From the NCBI RefSeq assembly GCF_964340395.1, contig NC_135550.1, positions 17,621,484 through 17,631,983 on the forward strand: a stretch of 10,500 bases of DNA, read 5' to 3'. A program made the position numbers and the translations under genes. Below, one piece after another: positions 1 to 6,259 of the stretch. Every line of letters starts with the position of its first letter. Positions within the stretch are counted from its first letter, which is position 1. The notes under the pieces are model-generated. The model searched no databases and had not been told where the DNA came from. It worked only from the letters and a program-made list of their open reading frames with translations. Origin of the DNA: Glandiceps talaboti. Lineage: Eukaryota; Hemichordata; Enteropneusta; Spengelidae.

Positions 1-448
1 GTTGTGTCATGAGCAAACTTAACAATTACATTATCATCGTACTTTGGTGTACAATCATAAGTGAAAAGTGAATACAATAACGGACTTAAAACACAACCCT
101 GAGGAGCGCCCGTGTTTAAAACAAGTGACAAAGAAGTGCGATCGTTGATCTTAACTATTTGCGATCTGCCGTACAGGAAATTTAGAATCCATCTGCAAAT
201 AGGCGGGTCGAGTCCTTGCTGTGAAATTTTTGCGAATAGTTTTGATGGAATGATAGTATTAAATGCCGAGCTGAAGTCAATAAATAGCATCCGCACATAT
301 GAGGCACAATTATCAAGGTGAGTTAAAATTGAGTGAAGCGCCAAGGAAACAGCATCTTCAACGGAACGGTTGGAATGATATGCGAGCTGGTACGGGTCTA
401 AAGACTGTGGTAATTACCAAACAGTGATTTGATGTAGTGTAAGACGAG
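1..448 (-). pseudogene. LINE ORF2 fragment: reverse transcriptase palm domain, frameshifted and catalytically dead, runs off the window
   Basis: This is the catalytic core of the reverse transcriptase. After LHYIKSL (frame of the upstream blocks) the reading shifts near 408-420 and continues in another frame as [18 protein letters not shown]. It then stays open to base 1. Motif A is [14 protein letters not shown], with the metal-binding Asp at 276-278. Motif B is [18 protein letters not shown] at about 63-116. Motif C reads VKFAHDT at 3-23 where the family has FADDT: the first of the two catalytic Asp residues is His (codon at 9-11). That Asp binds the metal ions, so this copy could not polymerise even without the stops. 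Everything 3' of motif C is outside the window. Confidence 0.92.
408..419. repeat. 12-bp perfect palindrome at the LINE frameshift
   Basis: The 12 bases TGGTAATTACCA read the same on both strands. They lie exactly where the LINE reading frame breaks. About eight extra bases (TTTGGTAA on the minus strand) stand between the codons for KSL and LPQS. A palindrome-templated micro-insertion would explain both facts, but this is inference. Confidence 0.6.
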
Positions 449-877
449 TCACTCGAAGCATTTCATTATTACAGACGTCAATGCCATCGGTCTGTAGTGG
501 TTTAAACATGTCACTGGTGATTTCTTTGGAACAGGAATTATGATTGAGTTCTTGAAACATGAAGGTACTACACACTGTTTAAGAGAAGTGTTTAAAATGT
601 CTGTAAAAACATGGGAAAGTTGAGTAGCACACAGTTTAAGAACGCGGGATGGAATGCCATCCGGGCCAGCCGTTTTTCGGGCATTCACACTCGCGAACGA
701 CTTTCGTACATCTGACTCATTAACGGTAAACAATGGTTCATCTTGTTCGCAGTCTAGACATAACAGAGTTTTGAAGTTCTTTTTATCAAAACGAGCGTAG
801 AATTTGTTCACTAGATCTGGAAGCTTGGAATCAGTATCATTGACGAGATTAGATTTCTTCTTATACGATGTAACGGC
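449..877 (-). pseudogene. LINE ORF2 fragment: N-terminal reverse transcriptase blocks
   Basis: This is the same frame as the endonuclease/linker piece, resuming after the TAA at 878-880. It starts with a linker and NKFYARFDKK near 782-811, then shows the conserved RT entry motif ARKTAGPDGIPSRVLKLCA. This is followed by the finger motif PVPKK....LNHYRPMALTSVIMKCFE, the usual signature of LINE RTs of the CR1/L2/Rex1 type. The reading ends at TGA 449-451 just after CFE, where relatives have CFERL; the codon is therefore a likely CGA to TGA change, a classic methyl-CpG mutation. Beyond the stop the same frame still gives LVLHYIKSL and then is lost at the frameshift. Confidence 0.92.
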
Positions 878-1480
878 TTATAAACCCTGCCAAAGACGCC
901 GTGAGTCGTTGTCCCTGAGTTGGTTTTCAAGTTTGTCCCGATATTGTCGTTTTGCATACCTAATGGATATTTCAAGATCATATCGTGATATCTTGTAGGC
1001 AGAGATATCGTTCGATTTAAAGGCTATATTTTTGGCTTTAAGTTTCAAACGGACGTCCTTGTTAAACCATGGTTTCTGATTTGGGTAGTTACGAACTGAC
1101 TTTTTGGGTACACAGCATTCAATGCAGAAATTGATGTACGCAGTCACTGCATCTGTGTATTCATTTAGATCGGCTGAGGATTCCTTGAAGACATCCCATT
1201 TGGTGGATTCTAAGCAAGCTTGTAAACAACTCACAGAGTCTTGAGACCAGCTGTGAAAAGTTCTAGTTGTGGGCTTTGAACATTTTAGTTTACATTTGTA
1301 TGCAGGGATGAGAAAAACCGATGCATGGTCCGATTTTCCATAGTTGGGGCGGAGCAGTGCGTGATAGGCATCTTTGATCGTCGAGTAACAGTGATCTAGG
1401 GTCTTGTTTCCTCTGGTAGGACAGCTGACATGTTGAATGAATTTCGGAAGCACTTTTTTGAGATTAGCATGATTGAAGTT
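878..1480 (-). pseudogene. LINE ORF2 fragment: endonuclease C-terminus and linker
   Basis: In a working copy this part of ORF2 would nick the genomic target to prime reverse transcription. Reading on the minus strand, a block NFNHANLKK (about 1454-1480) matches the GDFN-type endonuclease motif, but G and D are replaced by H and N. Next comes CPTRGNKTLDHCYSTI (about 1374-1423), typical of this family, and KSDHASVF near 1316-1336, the SDH motif with its catalytic histidine kept at 1325-1327. After that lies a Lys/Arg-rich linker ending RRLWQGL just before a TAA at 878-880. The frame carries straight on into the RT block below this stop, and relatives usually have Gln after WQGI or WQGL, so the stop probably arose by CAA to TAA. 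No usable start codon is expected here, because the real one lies in the missing 5' part. Confidence 0.9.
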
Positions 1481-1878
1481 GTGATGTGCATATATCTCAT
1501 AGTCAATTTATATCATAGATTGTCACATCAGCTGCGTTTTGCTATTTTTGAACATATCAACTCCCAGGGAATTCTGTAAGTACTGTTACCTATTGTTATT
1601 AGCGTCATGTATGGAATATAAATCAGATTCTCGTAACACAGTACACAATACATACTCTGGTATGACAATTTAATCTGAAAACCTCTTGGGTCTCAAAATG
1701 TACATCTTTTTAATTAAATGTTCAGTGGAAGGAACTTGAATAAAAAGGACAATCCAGAGAGCCGAACAACTTAATTAAACCTGCTATGGTCTATGAATTA
1801 ATAATAACATGCATATAGGAAATCCATACTGTACCCTATAAAGGCTATATATGATATGATAAAATGTACAGAACAAAA
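1481..1878. other. AT-rich non-coding stretch
   Basis: I see no gene, RNA gene or mobile element here. Stops are frequent in all frames, CpG is rare, and the DNA is the flank into which the LINE inserted. A target-site duplication cannot be looked for because the other end of the LINE is outside the window. Confidence 0.6.
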
Positions 1879-1905
1879 CTGTCTGTCTGTCTGTCTGTCT
1901 GTCTG
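1879..1905. repeat. (CTGT)n microsatellite
   Basis: There are 27 bases of uninterrupted CTGT repeat (six full copies plus CTG). It is too short and pure to be anything but a simple repeat. Confidence 0.97.
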
Positions 1906-1997
1906 AGAGGTGACATCTTTTTAGAAATTAAAAGACATTTTGATATTAAAAAAGTCACACAATTTCGATTTTTAAAGGTTGCTGCAAAATTATGGAG

Positions 1998-2219
1998 AAA
2001 TATGAAGTTGAAACTTTCGCAGTTTCATTAATAAAAGCGTTTTAACTAAGTTTAAGTTTAAAAGGACCTGCCGAGTCACCAGCACATTTTGATCTGATAT
2101 TTATCACTAGAATATTCATAATATAGTAGACACTTCCTTTGGATGGCACACCATAAAGAGTGCACAATAATTCACGTAACTTGACATTGGCACTGAGATA
2201 AAGTTTCAACTTCATATTT
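1998..2219. repeat. 222-bp inverted-repeat structure (possible small MITE)
   Basis: Bases 1998-2017 (AAATATGAAGTTGAAACTTT) and 2200-2219 are perfect reverse complements over 20 bases, with 182 bases between them. Outside the perfect arms there is only weak further similarity. Just inside, CGCAGTTTCA and the reverse complement CTCAGTGCCA look related. The inside has no open frame. This is compatible with a small non-autonomous DNA transposon or with a chance palindrome that later diverged. No target-site duplication is obvious. Confidence 0.5.
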
Positions 2220-2296
2220 TTTTCAGTATAGTTAGGGGCGAGATCAATAGTTCAATGTAGGATTAAAAAACTAACTTCTTTTAGTTAGGCTTCAGA

Positions 2297-2321
2297 CCCC
2301 CCCCCCCCCCCCCCCCTCCCC
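2297..2321. repeat. Poly-C tract
   Basis: Twenty C in a row (2297-2316), one T, then four C. The flanks TTAGTT (2281-2286) and AACTAA (2322-2327) are inverted copies, so the C run could sit in the loop of a small hairpin. A homopolymer of this length is also a likely place for a sequencing length error. Confidence 0.95.
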
Positions 2322-2576
2322 AACTAAATTGGCCAAAATTGAAAATATTCAAGTTCAGACTGCACAATTGATTTCAAATCAGTATGTAGTGAGGAAAAAA
2401 TAATTCTTTTGTTGACACTTTACTATATTTTATAATGCCATGCATTTACTATAGTGAAAATTCTTCTATTTTTCAATTTGACATTTAAAAAAAAATATAT
2501 TTGTATATAGGGATACAAACAGACTCATTAAAAGTAAAATCGTGTTTTGTAAGATGAGAACTAAATGGCTCAAACT

Positions 2577-2600
2577 CCCCCCACCCCCACCCCCACTCCC
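2577..2600 (-). other. G-quadruplex-type motif on the minus strand
   Basis: The plus strand has C runs of 6, 5, 5 and 3, separated by A, A and ACT. On the minus strand this gives four G tracts with loops of 1 to 3 bases, which fits the standard quadruplex pattern; the plus strand could form an i-motif. It lies directly inside the right arm of the 2232-2647 element. Whether it folds in the cell is unknown. Confidence 0.8.
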
Positions 2601-2647
2601 AAGTAAAAGAATTTAGTTTTTTTATCCTATATTGATCTCACCCCTTA

Positions 2648-3149
2648 GGGTTACATGTATATGTATGATGTAACATAAATGAACATAATCCTTTAATTTC
2701 TATCAAATCACTATATCCTATGCAGGACTTATTTTAATGCAAAACTATGTTTTGATTTCTACACTGGTGTTCCAGCAGATTATGACTTAGAATTTGAGTG
2801 TGGAAAACAGTTGTTTTTAATGTGGCACAAGCCGCGATTATGAACCTTTAATTCATATGATAATACTTCCATAAAACATCAATTAAACCACTAAATAGTA
2901 TAATATTAATGTCGATACATGCCTGCTATGACATTGCAAATTGCCTTCTGGCATTGTTTGAACAGTAGACTTGTAGCAAAATATGGATTCCTCAACATTT
3001 TTGGATACATATGAAAGATTACGCCATCAGATCGTTTATGTTATATCTTAATACCTGGTGTGAGTTCGGTCAATTACAAGTCATGGTTAAGTATGTTTCA
3101 GTAAGTAGAATACTAGAGTAAGATTTAAATATGCAGCATAAATTATTCA
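2648..3149. other. Non-coding stretch with one weak terminal-exon candidate
   Basis: This is mostly AT-rich DNA without recognisable features. One short open stretch (2697-2843) follows an acceptor-like CTATGCAG ending at 2725. Its frame is protein-like in composition (for example YFNAKLCFDFYTGVPADYD) and ends with TGA at 2841-2843. A second frame over the same bases is also open for about 20 codons, so the coding case is weak and I do not call it a gene. Bases 3003-3037 resemble 6709-6743. Confidence 0.35.
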
Positions 3150-3177
3150 TTTTTATTTATCTATTTATTTATTTATA
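3150..3177 (-). repeat. (TAAA)n-type tail of the LINE fragment
   Basis: The plus strand has imperfect TTTA repeats with one TCTA interruption. On the minus strand they lie just 3' of the LINE C-terminal remnant and its T-rich UTR, which is where reverse transcription of a LINE would begin. Confidence 0.75.
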
Positions 3178-3339
3178 AACTGAGCAGCATGCATCCATAA
3201 TATGGGTTTTCATGCATTTGCAAAATATGACAAATACAAATGCAAATATTAAAATACAAATATACGTGACAGATACAAAAATTATGCAACAATATGGAAT
3301 ACTGAGAAGAGTGGGAGAATGCAGAAGTCATTAGATTAA

Positions 3340-3529
3340 TGAATTATTTGCAATGGTTGGTGCCCTGTATCTGAGGGATCGGGAGTGGGCTTTCAGAATG
3401 TGGAATTTTGGTCCTTGTGTTGTATTGATGAACGGTATGATTGGTTGTTATAAGTTCAGAAAGGTATGATGGTACTTTTTTAGTAATACTTATTTTGACA
3501 AGTTTTAATTGAAGTTGTGTCTTGCCCAA
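3340..3529 (-). pseudogene. LINE ORF2 C-terminal remnant, frameshifted
   Basis: This is the last readable piece of a reverse-transcriptase protein. The region after the RT palm in such proteins commonly shows a PSYLS-L block, then H-YNTR, then a Y-R-P--WNSLP block. All three are recognisable here, but the first two are in one frame and the third in another. The usual Trp of WN appears as Ala or Asn. The stop after HCK at 3344-3346 belongs to the wrong frame. No function is left. The assignment rests on pattern memory, not on a database search. Confidence 0.62.
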
Positions 3530-3540
3530 ATAAGGTTAAA

Positions 3541-3887
3541 CTCGGCTTGCACATTTAAATTTTAGTAAAAGCTATAGGAAAAGTTGATCCAGAAAAAAGA
3601 ATGATCCCATGGTTATGGATTTCCTCATAGTGATGATAAAATGTATATTATTCTTTTGTCTTCATGATGAAATTCATTATGTCAGAGTTAAAAAAACTAA
3701 ATATATATGATTGTCAATAAAGATTCTACTAGTCTTTGCAGGTGAAGAGTTTTTGCCGAAGTGTTTCTGTGAAAAGTTGTCAGTAGATATTAAATCAACT
3801 GTAATTTTCTGCAAAAACTTGTGGTGACAAGGTATGGAAATGAATGCAAATTTTTGCAGATTACCCCTCTGTTACCAGGATTTCTCA
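3541..3887. other. Non-coding stretch
   Basis: I found nothing here that supports a gene. The first part may be further decayed LINE sequence, but I could not recognise any RT motif in it. An AATAAA at 3716-3721 stands alone, with no coding region before it. Confidence 0.45.
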
Positions 3888-3974
3888 GTATCTGTATCTG
3901 TATCTGTATCTGTATCTGTATCTGTATCTGTATCTGTATCTGTATCTGTATCTGTATCTGTGTCTGTGTCTGTG
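3888..3974. repeat. (GTATCT)n hexanucleotide array with GTGTCT variants
   Basis: There are twelve exact copies of GTATCT (3888-3959), then two copies of GTGTCT (3960-3971), then decay into GTGACTCTG. The variants at one edge are typical of a microsatellite that mutates and expands mainly in its core. The unit has no stop codon in any of the six frames, so long open frames coding alternating dipeptides appear on both strands; I treat these as artefacts. Confidence 0.97.
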
Positions 3975-3975
3975 A

Positions 3976-4527
3976 CTCTGCTACACTCATTGAAAAAAGA
4001 AGAGCGTAGTAGAATCACAGATACAGCAAAATAGACAGCCTAGGGATTTTTAAACCTCAGCCACTGAAACCTAGATGCAGATACATAAAGCAGATATGAG
4101 ACCCTTCGGCAACTGATTTATTTTCTATCTTCATCATATTCATAATAGTTTTTCAAATTCTCGCACTCAAGTCTAGTAATTTCATTTTCACAAAACATCT
4201 CAAAACATTACAGTTAAGAGAAAAATGGCTTCAGGCTAAGTGCAGACAGTCCAAAGTGTACTGTGTAATAGTTTGCATGGTTTGCCAAGACTAAGTGACG
4301 ACACAACATGGTTGGCAAAGTAGAGGAAGTGTATTAGAGAAGTCATTATCCTAGTACATATACAGGAAGTTGCCACAAGGAACTTATTTGTTATTTAATC
4401 ATCATTACCAGTAATTTCTCATATTTCCTTTTTATTTGCTGTTTTCCTTGTGGCTGTAACTAAGTTTCTTTTATGTCAACAGTTTATATTGCTGGGGATG
4501 TTCAAATGGAGCTCCCATAGACTTCTG
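3976..4527. other. Non-coding stretch
   Basis: No gene, RNA or repeat is recognisable. Stops are frequent in every frame. Confidence 0.5.
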
Positions 4528-4575
4528 TACATACATACATACATACATACATACATACATACATACATACATACA
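4528..4575. repeat. (TACA)n microsatellite
   Basis: There are twelve uninterrupted copies of TACA (48 bases). The lack of interruptions suggests a currently variable locus. Open frames through it on both strands, coding repeats such as HTYI, are by-products. Confidence 0.97.
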
Positions 4576-4742
4576 ATAATCCAATTTGTACATCTACTCC
4601 CTGTCTTCACACGTAGTCTAGCTGGGGAAAAAAGGATTGAAGTGTTTTGAGTGATGGATCTTGCCACATACTTCACCATTCAGTTTTCATTTAAAGTTGA
4701 TGTCAATGATGAATATCATAATTAGCGTAACCCACACTGTCA

Positions 4743-4784
4743 ATTTATTATTATGAACTGTAGGAGAGGTTCATGATAATAAAT
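4743..4784. repeat. AT-rich hairpin with 16-bp stem
   Basis: ATTTATTATTATGAAC at 4743-4758 pairs with 4769-4784 at 15 of 16 positions around a 10-base loop (TGTAGGAGAG). It is too short and AT-rich to call a microRNA precursor. It could be a small palindrome or the remnant of a fold-back element. Confidence 0.6.
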
Positions 4785-5965
4785 ACACTGGTATCAATAA
4801 ATCAAGATATATAATATGAATGGGGCCATTATCATAAATACAAAATCAAATCATGTTTGGTTGAACAGCAATCAAGAAGTGTATATCTTTCACTCCATTG
4901 AACACCAAGTAGGTCTGTCTGTGTACAGACTTGTTGTGGTATCAAGTGGTTGCTACAAAAAGGATAAACCCCAGACTTTACAAAACACGGATACAACAAA
5001 TTATAGCACAGGAGACTACCTCATCCAGGAAATGTATACTTAATCAGGCAGTTACTAAATGTTTGAGAATGCTATCGTCATGAGCAATCATATCAAATTA
5101 GACTTCTCCCTTACTTCCCCCTTTCGTGGTAATCTGCCACACCCATGAAGAATGGTTTGGTCTGTGCAACACTGTGAACTATCGGAATCACAGTGAACAA
5201 TCAGCTATTGAGTTTCTACATGTATGACTGCCATGAAGTAAATGGCAACTCATAAAACAACTTCGTATGGTTTCAATCATTCGGAACCTTCTATTCAAAA
5301 AGTGATGTTTACCTGTTTATTAGTGCAATAACTTTGTACTTTTAGGAGGGGTGAATCCTTGAATTTTACTACTTTCCACCCCATTAGCAACATCACAATG
5401 GTTGCGTCCAAATGAAAATCTGTCATGTTTTCTTATGCAAATGTACCATTACTACTTGTACCCTTGAATGTTCACAGTATAGAAATGCTCGGTGTTGAGT
5501 TTGGACTGCACACTAACAGCTGTAGTATACATACATCATACATGAAATGATTTCTCAATATGACACCTAGGACTTTGTTATTGGAGAGTAGCAGTGTATA
5601 GTGACTTCAAGGCTACCACCATGTCATGGGCTTCATGCCATTTAGTTGTGTTTTGAGAAGTTGGTCAAACTATAAACGGACTGTTTTGCAACTGCAGCAA
5701 CTATGAATACACATCAGTTGTTGATGTGATTAAGATGTTTGCCTTTTACTTATCAAAGGAGATCAAAGCTTCAATAGAATGTACATTCTTCACCACTGTG
5801 TTTGTACCTCTATCGATAATCACCAGTGATCGCTGACTTGACCGACCACACAGTCTTTCACATCACAGTGTACCTGTGGTAGTAACCAACCGTTTGTCAA
5901 AGCTAACAGACTTTCAGTACAGTATCTGCCGGAACTCATAACAGTTTGTAAAAAGTCTGCTTTGA
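4785..5965. other. Long non-coding stretch
   Basis: I see no recognisable gene. One frame is open at 4816-5043 (75 codons), but it has no known motif, no clear splice sites and an unremarkable composition, so chance is the likelier explanation. A small perfect inverted repeat, CACTGTGA/TCACAGTG, lies at 5170-5177 and 5188-5195. If the exon candidate at 6023 is real, the promoter or an upstream intron would be here, but I see no clear TATA box or other core element. Confidence 0.45.
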
Positions 5966-6022
5966 AATGGTCAATTTTTCAATATAACTATGTTTAATAC
6001 AACTGGAGACAAACACAGAATC

Positions 6023-6129
6023 ATGGATGATGATTGGGAAAAATTTATTCAGTTGATCGCAAACCCAAATACTCATGGAGATTCCAAGTCACCGTTTGAA
6101 ATTCCTCAAAAAACAAAGTCAGTCTGCAG
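6023..6129 (+). CDS. Possible first coding exon of an unknown gene (weak)
   Basis: The frame is open from 5966, with ATG codons at 5990 and 6023. The second has the better start context (A at -3, G at +4), so I prefer it. It reads MDDDWEKFIQLIANP, then a Ser/Pro/Lys-rich part ending KTKSVC, and stops two bases into a codon at a good donor, CTGCAG|GTATAG (GT at 6130-6131). Composition is hydrophilic and protein-like, unlike most chance frames nearby. I do not recognise the protein and see no domain. If unspliced, the frame continues to 6259 through a hydrophobic stretch that looks like intron. Splicing to the nearest acceptor (exon from 6209) would give an immediate TAA, so any partner exon must be elsewhere. 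It may equally be a chance open stretch. Confidence 0.3.
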
Positions 6130-6259
6130 GTATAGTAAAATATTCTCTCTACATCTATCTTACCTTCAGACAGAGTTTATTTTGAGTTTATTATTTATTT
6201 TGCTACAGGTAAAAGTTGATCCCTATAAGTTGAAATATTACAAATTTTGGCAGGTATAG

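Larger units (their letters stand above)
1..1480 (-). mobile_element. Truncated, inactive non-LTR retrotransposon (LINE), Jockey superfamily, CR1/L2/Rex1-like
   Basis: This is one copy of a LINE lying on the minus strand. The order of its parts is normal for the ORF2 polyprotein: end of the AP-like endonuclease, basic linker, then reverse transcriptase. The endonuclease starts only at a degenerate GDFN-like block near 1472-1483. Upstream of that the frame meets a TAA at 1508-1510 and family resemblance stops, so the copy is 5'-truncated, as LINEs usually are. The 3' part (rest of RT, UTR, tail) lies beyond base 1. The element is richer in CpG and in GC than the DNA after 1480. Breaks are a TAA at 878-880, a TGA at 449-451, a frameshift near 408-420, and a changed RT catalytic residue at 9-11. 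The clade is judged from remembered motif patterns, so Jockey superfamily is firm and the exact clade is not. Confidence 0.93.
2232..2647. mobile_element. 416-bp inverted-repeat element (MITE-like) with C-rich interior
   Basis: The left arm, 2232-2289, and the right arm, 2598-2647 read as reverse complement, match at 43 of 50 positions, with one extra 8-base stretch (AGTTCAAT, about 2249-2256) in the left arm. Shared blocks include GAGATCAAT, TAGGAT, AAAAAACTAA and TTCTTTTA. The inside has no coding capacity; it holds a C20 run next to the left arm and a C-rich tract next to the right arm. Matching inverted ends around a short non-coding core fit a MITE or fold-back element, but no transposase, known family or clear target-site duplication is visible. 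The boundaries are those of the detectable similarity. Confidence 0.62.
3150..3540 (-). mobile_element. Old 3'-end fragment of a second LINE with TAAA-type tail
   Basis: On the minus strand, 3344-3529 reads KVPSYLSELITTNHTVHQYNTRTK, split here only for reference by its key parts PSYLSEL and HQYNTRTK. These are the pattern found near the C-terminus of many LINE ORF2 proteins. After a frameshift near 3409 another frame gives SLRYRAPTIANNSL (about 3340-3378), close to the usual FRYRAPTIWNSLP ending. A T-rich 3' UTR-like stretch follows, and the element ends in TAAATAAATAAATAGATAAATAAA-type repeats at 3150-3177, as expected for a LINE tail. The 5' limit is set only by loss of similarity. The copy is more decayed than the LINE at 1-1480 and need not be the same family. 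Confidence 0.68.

Noticed and set aside
112-998. Plus-strand open frames inside the LINE
   Set aside because: They are antisense shadows of the minus-strand reverse transcriptase and linker.
2231-2650. TTAGGG-like words as telomere-type repeats
   Set aside because: There are only single occurrences with no tandem array; they are part of the inverted-repeat arms.
3716-3721. AATAAA as a polyadenylation signal (others at 8495 and 9985)
   Set aside because: The hexamer is common in AT-rich DNA, and none follows a supported coding region.
3790-4034. Open frames of 60-66 codons on both strands through the GTATCT array
   Set aside because: They exist only because the repeat has no stop in any frame. 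The sequence outside the array shows no protein motif.
4450-4679. Open frames on both strands through the TACA array
   Set aside because: They are a by-product of a stop-free tetranucleotide repeat.
4816-5043. 75-codon plus-strand open frame
   Set aside because: It has no motif, no convincing splice acceptor or promoter, and its length is within what chance allows here.
6209-6253. Micro-exon between TTGCTACAG and CAG|GTATAG (VKVDPYKLKYYKFWQ)
   Set aside because: The splice sites look fair, but joining it to the candidate exon ending at 6129 puts a TAA right after the junction; the phase does not fit.
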